From NCBI GenBank assembly GCA_030374805.1, contig JARGSG010000025.1:682001-746000 (forward strand): a stretch of DNA of 64,000 nt, given 5' to 3'. Within the stretch, counting starts at the first letter, position 1. The number at the start of each line of letters is the position of its first letter. Positions 41,694-50,458 of this stretch are shown piece by piece. This stretch comes from Gracilaria gracilis. Lineage: Eukaryota; Rhodophyta; Florideophyceae; Gracilariales; Gracilariaceae. The position numbers and the translations under genes are program-made. The notes beneath the pieces were generated by a model. The model saw nothing but the letters and a program-made list of their open reading frames with translations, was not told the DNA's origin and did no database searches.

Positions 41694-41999
41694 ATGCGGC
41701 CGCCTAGCAGCTTACGCCCGTGCGGCGCCGCAGCCGCTGTTTCGCAGCCGCCATCGTCGTCCAGCGGCGAGCAACTCAGCGCCGAGCAGCCGACCGGCGT
41801 CATTGCGCAGCTGCAGCACAAGCTGGAGCAGAAGGAGGACGTGGAGCGTTCGCCTGCCTCTACGTGTAGCTGCGTGTCTAAGGCGCGTCAGGAGGGCATT
41901 TTTTTGGAGAGTGCTTCGCCGCCTACGGACACTCTTTCTAGCGATCCCCGCTTCACAAAGAAGAGAAAACGGCTGTCCAGGAACTATGACGTGCTGTAG
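41694..41999 (+). CDS. Hypothetical small protein, 101 residues
   Basis: From the ATG at 41694 (the frame also opens at a TTG 36 bases earlier). It has a Ser/Pro-rich N-terminus, a short helical stretch (IAQLQHKLEQKEDVER) and a basic C-terminus (FTKKRKRLSRNYDVL) that could be a nuclear signal. Third positions are G/C-biased as in nearby real genes. No family recognised; it may be a fragment. Confidence 0.3.
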   Translation: MRPPSSLRPCGAAAAVSQPPSSSSGEQLSAEQPTGVIAQLQHKLEQKEDVERSPASTCSCVSKARQEGIFLESASPPTDTLSSDPRFTKKRKRLSRNYDVL

Positions 42000-42052
42000 A
42001 GCCATTGCTTTTCCACCGTTGCGTCGCAAAAGGACTGCAAGCGAACGCGAGC

Positions 42053-42604
42053 TTACCAGTAAATGCCAATTGCGATTACGTATAACGTGGTCTCGAAGCC
42101 ACACGAACGTGTGGGCGGTTGACCGGGGTGAGCACGAGGCGATATACCAATCGGTACCTGTGTTTGGCAGTACGGTCCTTCTGACATCCCATCCTGGCGA
42201 TACCCCACATGGCCTGGCACCGCATTGAATGACATGGTTTCCTGTCGGGGCCTCAGCGGGCATTGCCGAATATGGTTTCGCAGCTCGGCACCAGCTTCTT
42301 CGACCTTTTTCTCAACTGAGACAATCTTCCTTTCCAAATCCTCGAGCTTATTACAAATATATTGTTTCAAGTGATCAAACTTCTCCATCAAAGCGGAAAC
42401 CCCTGCGGCCATACGGATATTATTGCTATACGCGGCATCAACGAACTGCGCGACGAACGCCTGAAAATCCGGGTTCGCCTCCAGCGTTAGCGAGATGAGA
42501 AGAGGGGTAGGTATGCCCCAGGCCATGAGCGATATCCTGCGAGTTCTGATGCTTCTCTGTACACTTATCTGCCTCGTTTTTAAATTTCGGGTAACTCGAT
42601 TCAT
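42053..42604 (-). CDS. Hypothetical coiled-coil protein
   Basis: Up to 183 residues. Residues ~50-115 have clear heptad spacing (FDHLKQYICNKLEDLERK, then VSVEKKVEEAGAEL), so a coiled coil is likely. The first ~27 codons lie antisense inside the 265-bp duplicated block (42516-42780), which makes the true start uncertain; Met28 (about 42523) sits at the block edge. No family recognised. It may be a gene cut by the duplication or part of a mobile element together with the small ORF at 41694. Confidence 0.35.
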   Translation of the reverse strand: MNRVTRNLKTRQISVQRSIRTRRISLMAWGIPTPLLISLTLEANPDFQAFVAQFVDAAYSNNIRMAAGVSALMEKFDHLKQYICNKLEDLERKIVSVEKKVEEAGAELRNHIRQCPLRPRQETMSFNAVPGHVGYRQDGMSEGPYCQTQVPIGISPRAHPGQPPTRSCGFETTLYVIAIGIYW

Positions 42605-42780
42605 TGCGTTGCAAGGAAGACACTTCCACGAACTTCACTCTAAACCAGCAGACCTATGACGTGAACCGTCTTCTCGATTTCAACAAAGGACTAACTTCGA
42701 AGCATAATAGGATTGAATTGCAAAATGCTGATAACCCACCAACTTTTACTCATTTTGCTGATTAACATGAGAGTTCAATG
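42516..42780 (+). repeat. 265-bp duplicated block, copy 1 (truncated)
   Basis: Matches 46685-46948 with about 15 differences including one single-base indel (about 94% identity by eye). It contains the 44-codon ORF and the first 18 codons of the membrane-protein gene (ATG at 42725), which here run straight into TGA at 42779. Similarity stops abruptly at both ends. Confidence 0.9.
42525..42659 (+). CDS. 44-residue hydrophobic small ORF, copy 1
   Basis: Starts MSDILRVL and contains a single hydrophobic segment (LLCTLICLVF) followed by a basic KFRVTRF. The same frame, start and stop are kept in copy 2 (46694-46828). It could be an upstream ORF in a leader or a membrane micropeptide. Confidence 0.35.
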   Translation: MSDILRVLMLLCTLICLVFKFRVTRFIALQGRHFHELHSKPADL

Positions 42781-43798
42781 AACAGAATGCTCTTAATGGG
42801 TGTGGCACATTGTGTTCCAAGGAACGTAATGAGGTTATTGACATTGTCAGGTTCAAAGTTTGAACGTTTGATCTTCAAACCTTCGCCCCTCCCACATGCC
42901 TGTACTTGGATAGAGTTGTCCGTTTCCTGCCATTTCCAAATAATTAGAAGGAAGATTCACAAGACATGTTCCTGGGAAAGATTGAACTGTGATTGTTAGA
43001 GGTCATTCAACTCATGCTATATATACAGTGACTGTATTACAGTCCGAATGGTCATTGAGGCCAATGAACACCCCGCCTCCCAATCGAGTTGAGAATATTG
43101 GATTCACACTATGAAGTATTCATCATACTCCATACTTCGCAGGATGTAGAAGAGCTTGGGGGTCACGAACTGCCAAACTCTCCAGACGCGATAGCGACGT
43201 GGAAATTCCCCGTTGAGCTGCGAAAGGACACGAAGACACGGCGCTGCACTCTGTCAATTCTACGGAGTACGCTCCCTGTACGCTGATGATTGATAACGTT
43301 TTTAAGGTGTGTGAAACAGCCCGCCGTTTGCTGACGATCACTTCCAGCTGTCGAGCCGTATCTACAATATATTGTAGAATTATTCGAGAACAGAGAGCTA
43401 TGGCGTGGAAACGACGGGTCGCGACCGTTCTTTCCCTCTCCAGCTCCGCTTTCGCGGTTTATGCTCAAATCTTGATGTACCGACAATATCCCTGAACTTA
43501 CAGGTTGATATCAATTCAATCCTTGTCAAAGGCAGATAATTCCGCCTAGACCGAAAGCATTGCATTTAACTTAAACTAAGGGTTTACGCCCCATTACTTT
43601 GTTTCTCGCACCAATTCTAACACATGCCACTTTCAACATGGCCGTGCACGACCATTCAGTTCGCCTATCCCGCCGACACTTCTTCCTTTCGGTTCGTAAC
43701 AGACCATAGCTTCCTAATGGTCGGTTTCAACCTCTGTCTTCAACTGCGAATCTTGCGTGGTTTCTTCTCCACTGTCCTCTTGATTTGAGCCACTAGCC
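42781..43798. other. Intergenic upstream of the GARP gene
   Basis: About 1 kb. Near 43018-43046 there is TATATATACAGTGACTGTATTACAG-like sequence, similar to the TACAGT/ACTGTA cluster near 18001-18034. No gene seen. Confidence 0.4.
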
Positions 43799-45181
43799 AT
43801 GAACCAAGAACAACAGCACCCCTCCCACTATGCGGCCCATCAAGCACAGCATCAAAGACCAGCGGAGCCTTCGTATCCGTCGACATGGACCTCGCATCAA
43901 CCACAACGCTATGAATCAGCGCATCCGACCTCGACTGCGCTCGCAGTCGTAACCATGAACGTATATGCAGTCCCATGTGCGTATACGGTGAACAATGAAC
44001 CGCTTTATTTGCAATTCGGCACTCACTCTGCAGCCGACGCCGCACAATCTGCTTCAGTCCTCGGACAAAGGTATTGGCACCTGAAAACCCAGCAGACGCC
44101 CAGGGACGATTATGCTTATTCGCCAGCAACGGTTAATCGCCCCAACAGAACCTATGATCCAGCACAAGCTCCCGCAAACGAACGCTATGAACCATATGAA
44201 TCTGGGAGTGCTCCTCGTCCCCAGCCAACATATGAATACCCTCCTGGCGATGCTCTGGCAAGAGCACGGGAATTCAACTCGGCTGCACCCCGTTCAATAG
44301 GACATGAGATGCAACAGCAACAGCCACCGCAACCCCAAAGAGTGTATCCAGAGCCTGAAATTGCCCGAAGCGTAGTTCCAGACATTCCTCGTCCCTCACC
44401 TGTTGTGGTTTCCAAAGATGATTTTAGTGAGCAGCATGCCGGGTCTGTTCCACATGCTACACAAGTGAACAGAAGTGCAAACTATGAAGCAGAAGACCGT
44501 TGCAGTGATCGAAGCGGACGAGATCCAGGAGCGGACAGAAGTGTTCCAAAAGAGCAAAGTTCTCACCATGAAAGCAATGATATTCGTGATACGTCCCATC
44601 ATCGCATGAGTTTTCCTGATGCCTCTCACTTAAACGAGACTAGCATGAAAACCACCGACTATGCCAACAGCGACAGAACGCCGAGATCAAGGGGTTCGAA
44701 ACGTTTTTCTGATGGGCTATCAAACGAAACGGAAGGTCGCTCAAAGAGAAGTCGTCTGCATTGGACCCCAGAGCTTCATAAATCTTTTTTGGCAGCCGTA
44801 GATCAGCTGGGTATTGACAATGCCGTGCCTACATCTATTATCCGAGAGATGGGCGTAGAAGGATTATCGAGGGAAAACGTGGCGTCCCATCTTCAAAAAC
44901 ATAGAAGTAGTTTAAAGAAGGAAAAGGAAGAAGCTGAAAAGAAGGAATTACTAGAGACGTTAAAGGGCTTTATGCAATGTGATCCGAGTAATCCGCGAAA
45001 GAATTTGTCAGACGCAGATGTTTTGAAGGAGGCGGCAGCACGGCAAAGAGTTCGGAAGCAAGATAATACAATTAACCTTCAAGGTTCTATGAAGGCAGAT
45101 TCTCCTCATGTAGCTATGAATCGTACATCTGCAAAAGAGCGCAGAGAACATACGAAAGCTAGCAATAGGGGTCATCCTTGA
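43799..45181 (+). CDS. GARP-type MYB-like transcription factor (SHLQK-H motif)
   Basis: 460 residues. A long Gln/Pro/Tyr-rich N-terminal half with low complexity (possible activation region) precedes a single MYB-like GARP domain at about residues 318-375. The domain has LHWTPELHKSFLAAVDQLG, AVPTSIIREMGVEGL and NVASHLQKHRSSL, the hallmark of plant and algal GARP factors (G2-like, type-B ARR, PHR). A basic stretch (GRSKRSR) just before it can act as a nuclear signal and charged helices follow. No receiver domain is present, so it is not a complete type-B response regulator; it is closest to the G2-like class. A DNA target is not visible. Confidence 0.9.
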   Translation: MNQEQQHPSHYAAHQAQHQRPAEPSYPSTWTSHQPQRYESAHPTSTALAVVTMNVYAVPCAYTVNNEPLYLQFGTHSAADAAQSASVLGQRYWHLKTQQTPRDDYAYSPATVNRPNRTYDPAQAPANERYEPYESGSAPRPQPTYEYPPGDALARAREFNSAAPRSIGHEMQQQQPPQPQRVYPEPEIARSVVPDIPRPSPVVVSKDDFSEQHAGSVPHATQVNRSANYEAEDRCSDRSGRDPGADRSVPKEQSSHHESNDIRDTSHHRMSFPDASHLNETSMKTTDYANSDRTPRSRGSKRFSDGLSNETEGRSKRSRLHWTPELHKSFLAAVDQLGIDNAVPTSIIREMGVEGLSRENVASHLQKHRSSLKKEKEEAEKKELLETLKGFMQCDPSNPRKNLSDADVLKEAAARQRVRKQDNTINLQGSMKADSPHVAMNRTSAKERREHTKASNRGHP

Positions 45182-46684
45182 CAGCACCTGGTGCTTACAA
45201 AATAAACATCGTGTCCCAAGTCTTGAGCACGATTGAGCTGTGGCAGTTCTTTATGTTTTCTGCTACACACGAACGTAGTGTTCTTCTGGGCATGACCGTG
45301 GGCATGGTCTTCAAGTCCAGTTCGCAGAGAGAAGGAGGCTCCACGCAGTTAGTCTGAATGCGAAGTTAGTAGTTGACATCGAATGTCCTATTCTACTTCC
45401 GCGAGTGTGCTATATTCTCTATATGTTCAAAATGACTAGCTGAGGAGAAACCCAGAATCGTGAGCACTGTATTAGAAACATTAACAGACGAAGCTGAACA
45501 AAGAAAAGCCCACTACAGAGCAGGTAAGTAACATCTATTCCATCTACGACGTAGAATTTTACCTAAGATTCATCACTACCAGGTCGCTGAAACTCGTCCA
45601 AGCGTTCGGTCAGCTTTCCGGTCGCCCTTGTGGACCTGGTGGCACGTCGTTAAAATGCCCCCGTTTAGCTGCATGTACGCAGTAGTTCACGAGCTGGTCA
45701 GCGGAGGAAGATCCTAACGCTGCCTCACTGAGTTTTCCCCTCGAATAAAGAGCTGCAACGCGGCAAATGGTTGGGTGGTTTTTTCACGGGATTCCTGGGA
45801 GGGACGACACTGAGGTTGGATAGTGGTGGAAGGCTGCGGCCTGGCTCTTGCACCTAACATCGTCCATGGCATAAGGGACCCTCATTGCGGATTGGGTGGA
45901 AGTACGCTGCTCATGGTTTCTTGAGTTGCTGACGCCCAGGCTCCCAGGAGCCCTCCTGCCAAAGTGGTACGTGTGAAGTGCCTTTAGGTGGTGTGCTCTT
46001 CAGCTGACGTTCTGTAGCTAGATGTTGAATGAGGAGGTAGTCGGGAATGAAAGGTAAAAGTGTCGGTAGCGAAACGCTACTGCTGTCGAAGACACACAGG
46101 GGACCTACAATTATCGCTTTGTAGTTGGTGGTTGCGGTACTACAATTGGTTGTTGGGGCCTCTAGAACAAACCCTCGTTTGCGAGGAACCAACGTAAAGT
46201 TACGCGTTTCACATAAGCAACGACGACAAAAACAATGAAGATTCATCTTTACGGCAAGGGAGAGAGAGATACGTCTGTTTATTTTCTGTGTGGCGCCCTT
46301 GGCGGCAAGAGAATGGTGAAGCATGCACCTTCGTCACCCTACTTCACTGTGACTGTCCATCATGCTGCTACATCATAGGGATTCAAAGTCCTCTTTGCCC
46401 TAAGTGCTGTACCGTTGGTATCTACTGAATAAAAGTGAGCGCCGTTCAGTGAACGGAGCTAAGTTTTGACTGAGAATTTAAGTTTGGCACCGCTTTCTGT
46501 TGCGTGATGTCTATACAATGGCCGTGCGTGTTTTCGGCAACGGCCATCAATCCCCCCTGGCTCTTCACTACTGGACTCCACCCTTTCCTTCGTGCACCGC
46601 TCTTTCATCCACGCATGGGACAAAAACATTTCCCAAGGCGAAGCAACTCATTTGTCAAATATCGATTGTCTCCGATAACGGTTA
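45182..46684. other. Intergenic, nothing supported
   Basis: 1.5 kb. A GTAAGT donor-like site near 45524 follows a short protein-like frame, but no spliced gene could be built. It contains a TACCGTTGGTA element at 46410-46420. Confidence 0.4.
46410..46420 (+). promoter_or_regulatory. TACCGTTGGTA element
   Basis: Fourth copy of the 11-mer, 275 bases before the duplicated leader and ~480 before the membrane-protein ATG. Confidence 0.3.
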
Positions 46685-46948
46685 CCCCAGGCCATGAGCG
46701 ATATCCTGCGAGTTCTGACGCTTCTCTGTATGCTTATCTGTCTCGTTTTTAAATTTCGGGTAACTCGATTCATTGCGTTGCAAGGAAGGCGCTTCCCAGA
46801 ACTCTACTTTAAACCAGCAGACCTATGACGTGAACCTCTTCTCGATTTCAACAAAGGACTAACTTCAAAGCATAATAGGATTGAATTGCAAAATGCTGAT
46901 AACCCACCAACTTCTGCTCATTTTGCTGATTAACATGAGAGTTCAATG
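46685..46948 (+). repeat. 265-bp duplicated block, copy 2 (intact gene start)
   Basis: Here the block leads directly into an intact gene, so this is probably the original and copy 1 the derived one. It contains the 44-codon ORF, a CTAAC (46859-46863) before a TAG, and the first 18-19 codons of the membrane protein. Confidence 0.9.
46694..46828 (+). CDS. 44-residue hydrophobic small ORF, copy 2 (upstream ORF)
   Basis: Same start, stop and length as copy 1. It ends 64 bases before the membrane-protein ATG, so it would be an upstream ORF if the leader is unspliced. Alternatively GTAACT at 46760 and TAG at 46876-46878 could bound a 119-nt leader intron that would cut this ORF. Confidence 0.35.
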   Translation: MSDILRVLTLLCMLICLVFKFRVTRFIALQGRRFPELYFKPADL

Positions 46949-47807
46949 TGCTAGAGTCGCCGTCAAGAAGAATGGAATTGGCCCAGTTCAATTGCGGATG
47001 AACACGGGTCCGCAAGTATCTGGAACATTTAACGAGACCTTGAACCTTCACGGTGAACGAGAATCAAGTGTCTCTGACAGTGGTTTTCCGGAGGTATCAT
47101 CACCTCCGCTAAGAGACATAATGGATATTTACCCATCTCGATATCCCGAAGATCATATGGTTTCAGATTCATTGGAGGGTGAAAACATCGAACTTGGCTA
47201 TGCATCTTTTGAATTAGAAGAGATTATGATCCCAAACTTTATAGAAACAGCTGAACAGGACTTCTTTGCTTTCCCCTCTGCCCAAGCAGTGGCTATGGCT
47301 AGCTTCGACCCCCAGCCGTCCGAAGCCCCAGACTTTGATTCTCTCCTTCCATCATCTGATCTCGGTCTTCAACAATTTGAAGAGCCCGGGTTTGGTATTT
47401 TACCTACTAGGTCTCCAGCTTCTTTCACCGGAATCGGGATTTCCACGTCTACAGCCGGGTCGTCACCAATACTTTCCGGTCAAACAACTCATTCCAGAGT
47501 TGCGGGCATCACAGTAACAGCAATAGTCGTGTTCGGAACAATAGTGTCGGTCTTAGCGATTGTGCTGTATGGAAGAAACATCAATCCGTACAGACCGTTC
47601 ATCACAGGCGCCTCATTGTCTGAAGAAAGCTTTGGTTTCGCCCCAAAAACGGCTTCGGAAATGCCCAGCGCCGTTTACAACTCCGAAGAATCAAAAAGCC
47701 AGTCGCGAAGATATGAGGCGACTAGTCTCAACCGAGATATCGAACCGGCTCAACGCCTCGAAGCAGCTAAGCTACTCGAGGATATCCCAGATCGGCATTG
47801 CCGGTGA
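46893..47807 (+). CDS. Orphan type I single-pass membrane protein
   Basis: 304 residues from the ATG at 46893; the frame opens four codons earlier at TTG. A signal peptide (MLITHQLLLILLINMRVQC) is followed by an acidic, Ser/Pro/Phe-rich ectodomain of ~180 residues. One transmembrane helix follows near residues 208-232 (ITVTAIVVFGTIVSVLAIVLY). The cytoplasmic tail is ~70 residues with Tyr, Ser and Glu clusters that could carry sorting or phosphorylation sites. No family recognised. Its leader and signal-peptide codons are duplicated 4.2 kb upstream. Confidence 0.7.
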   Translation: MLITHQLLLILLINMRVQCARVAVKKNGIGPVQLRMNTGPQVSGTFNETLNLHGERESSVSDSGFPEVSSPPLRDIMDIYPSRYPEDHMVSDSLEGENIELGYASFELEEIMIPNFIETAEQDFFAFPSAQAVAMASFDPQPSEAPDFDSLLPSSDLGLQQFEEPGFGILPTRSPASFTGIGISTSTAGSSPILSGQTTHSRVAGITVTAIVVFGTIVSVLAIVLYGRNINPYRPFITGASLSEESFGFAPKTASEMPSAVYNSEESKSQSRRYEATSLNRDIEPAQRLEAAKLLEDIPDRHCR

Positions 47808-48013
47808 CACTGTCTTGATATGATAACAAGTCGTATCCTCCGACAGATACGCGACTCAAGGAACGCACAACTCAGTGGAACACAGGCGGAAAGAGATACT
47901 TCTATGTGATGCAACGTTAAAGCAAGGAAGGGACTGTGGTTTGTAGATAGCTGCTGCTAGAGACTGACATCATACATATGATAATCGATTAAATCCAGAG
48001 TCGATAATGTCCC

Positions 48014-49852
48014 TTATTTAGAAAACTGTCGATCGTCTCCCTCTTCTCGTCTTCCATAGGGATTCGAAGCTGAAAAGGCATGACCAGTATTTTGTTGTCT
48101 AATGATCTCCCTGAGTTTGTGCTGTTGCCCCCGGTAACCCCTTCCGACACCGCCTCCACCACCACGACGTACTTGCCCTTTGCTACTGCCCATCATGTTG
48201 AGGTTAACCCTGGGAGGGTTGTCGAAACAAAAGCTTGCTGCAACCGCATTAAGATCTAACTCATGGACGTTGAAAATATTTTTCACAGCATGACTTGCAT
48301 ATGCTTGAAGATACGAGCGGTATGCATCCTTGGCAGACCGATTCAGCGCATAGTTAGTAGAAATCAGCTTCTCAAGCTGAGGTTGCACCTTTGCCAGTTT
48401 CTTTTCCGGAAACTCATATTCATTGAGAGGCACCTTCGCGGCTTTGAGGTGACGCAAGAACCCGAGTTCCGAAGGGAGTAAGAATAATAGTGCCTTTCCC
48501 TTCCCATTAACACCTCGGGCAGTTCTTCCAACACGATGAATATACTCCTTCGGCTCGTCGGGCGGGTCGAACTGTATGATCCAGTCCACGGCCGGGATGT
48601 CCAGGCCCCGTGCAGCTACATCAGTGCATATGAGAATAGCGGTAGCGGCATTGCAAAACTTGTAGAAAGTTGCGGTTCGCTTGTTCTGCTTTTGACGTCC
48701 ATGGAGGTCCATAACCGGTATGTCGACGTGATTGAGAAGTTCGTAATAAAATTTCACAGCGTTGCAGCTGGACATGAAGACGATAATCTTCTTCTTAAGA
48801 TTCCTTCGGAGGAAGGTATAGAGCAACAAAAATCGGTTTTCGCTTTGAATGATTACGTATCCTTGCTCAAGACCTGCAACCGTGGAAACATCTCTCTTGT
48901 CATGTACTCCAACATACACCGGTCTATTTCTAAAAGAAACTTTTACCAAGTCTTCGACCTTAGTTGTCTGAGTTGCTGAAAAAAGCATGGTTTGACGTTT
49001 CTTTGGTAGGTACTTGATGATCTGATGCATTTCCTCTTCAAATCCAATCTCCAGACATCTGTCGGCTTCGTCGATTACCAGGACCTGAAGATTCTTGAAC
49101 ACAAATCCAGGCGTATTTTGTAGATGGTCCAAAAGCCGCCCAGGAGTGGCAATAAGTATGGCAACGCCCTTCTGAAGTTTATCTGCTTCTGCCTTTCTAT
49201 TTGCGCCTCCCATAACAATCCCATGAGTCTGGGAGTGGTACTTACATATATCTGTAACCACACCATAAATCTGAAGAGCAAGTTCTCGCGTGGGAGAAAT
49301 CACTACTGCCGCTGTTCCGTTTCGATTAGTCCATTTCACACGGAAGAGAAGTTCGATGACAGGAATAAGAAATGCTAACGTTTTTCCTGAACCTGTTCTA
49401 GCTGCGCCAAGTACATCTCTGCCTGACATTCCATGAGGTATTGATCGTGCTTGTACCTCGGTCATGCGATCAAACTTCATGTCGTTCAAAGCTAACAGGG
49501 TCTTTTCGGATAGGTTGAGTTCTTCAAATTTTCTTTTGGTTAGCACCCCATCAGTAGCCAGGTCCTCTTCGTTTATGTTTGCAACTTCCATGGAGCTTGG
49601 TTTCTTCACTTTTACAGGTTCAGTCGAATCTTCTGGTTCTTGAATCTTGGCAGTTGTGGAAGAGACTTTCGGAATCTCCGCACCAGGACTCTCTATCAGC
49701 TTCTCTGGCGTTTCGCTTTTGAGTGCATCCGTGAGAGGAATGTCCTCGCCGGGGAGGGGTTCTGAATTAGAGGGTTTACTCCCAACTTTAGCCTTCTTCC
49801 GTCGCTTCTTCGTTTTCTCTGAGTCAGTATTCCTTCGTTTTCGAGACACCAT
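48014..49852 (-). CDS. HAS1: DEAD-box RNA helicase HAS1/DDX18
   Basis: 612 residues. After a Lys-rich N-terminus come the Q motif ([14 protein letters not shown]), motif I ARTGSGKT, Ia [29 protein letters not shown] and [11 protein letters not shown]. The C-terminal [20 protein letters not shown] segment with NPPRVNLN is specific to the HAS1/DDX18 group among nucleolar helicases. The C-terminus is Gly/Arg-rich (RGG-like). HAS1 acts in 60S and 40S ribosome assembly, releasing snoRNAs. Length is close to that of yeast and human homologues (505 and 670 residues). Divergent from the TFIP11-like gene, with 606 bases between starts. Confidence 0.95.
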   Translation of the reverse strand: MVSRKRRNTDSEKTKKRRKKAKVGSKPSNSEPLPGEDIPLTDALKSETPEKLIESPGAEIPKVSSTTAKIQEPEDSTEPVKVKKPSSMEVANINEEDLATDGVLTKRKFEELNLSEKTLLALNDMKFDRMTEVQARSIPHGMSGRDVLGAARTGSGKTLAFLIPVIELLFRVKWTNRNGTAAVVISPTRELALQIYGVVTDICKYHSQTHGIVMGGANRKAEADKLQKGVAILIATPGRLLDHLQNTPGFVFKNLQVLVIDEADRCLEIGFEEEMHQIIKYLPKKRQTMLFSATQTTKVEDLVKVSFRNRPVYVGVHDKRDVSTVAGLEQGYVIIQSENRFLLLYTFLRRNLKKKIIVFMSSCNAVKFYYELLNHVDIPVMDLHGRQKQNKRTATFYKFCNAATAILICTDVAARGLDIPAVDWIIQFDPPDEPKEYIHRVGRTARGVNGKGKALLFLLPSELGFLRHLKAAKVPLNEYEFPEKKLAKVQPQLEKLISTNYALNRSAKDAYRSYLQAYASHAVKNIFNVHELDLNAVAASFCFDNPPRVNLNMMGSSKGQVRRGGGGGVGRGYRGQQHKLREIIRQQNTGHAFSASNPYGRREEGDDRQFSK

Positions 49853-50458
49853 TGTTCACAATGCTTGTTCAAACGCTAAAGCAGGGTCACAGCATCAGAA
49901 TCAAACGCAGCCCGGGTTTGTGTAGAAGGTGCTATTATTCGTATCTTTAGGTCAACGAGTGAACCGATTCTCTAGGTATGTCTGCGGTCTTTCAATCGCA
50001 TCCAAGATGCCACCAAGCCACGACGACGGCGAACACTGGGCAATAGACCGTATCTACAAATGTCATGCAAGGCTGAAGGGTATCTTTTGTAAATGGATAA
50101 AAACAGGCAACGTAAATTATTCTTCAAAAAAATAGCTCTACCAAGGGTAGGTAGAAATAAAGTCATCAGCATCATCACCTTAGATGAAGTTAACGAGGGT
50201 AGGTTCTGAATCGTAACCATTCCTTTTCCACATAAACGTTCCTGCCCTCCAGGTCGTCTGACAAAGGACGAAGTTGCGTCAGCTTCACATGGCTTGTTCT
50301 AAACGTGACCTGGGGCGCTTTGTTAATGCTTCGTTCATTGTTTTTGAAAGGGAACACCAACTCTTAATGCGTTTGTTTCCTACGCGGAACGGAACAGGGA
50401 TTCTCTAATACAAGACAACTCAAGAACACAGAAAACGAAGAAAGCTGGAACTCAAGTC
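49853..50458. promoter_or_regulatory. Divergent promoter region, HAS1 / TFIP11-like
   Basis: 606 bases without a gene between two RNA-processing genes. No clear TATA or repeat. Confidence 0.4.

Noticed and set aside
45470-45590. Possible spliced exon ending in GTAAGT at about 45524
   Set aside because: No frame continues after any nearby AG and no start codon precedes it.
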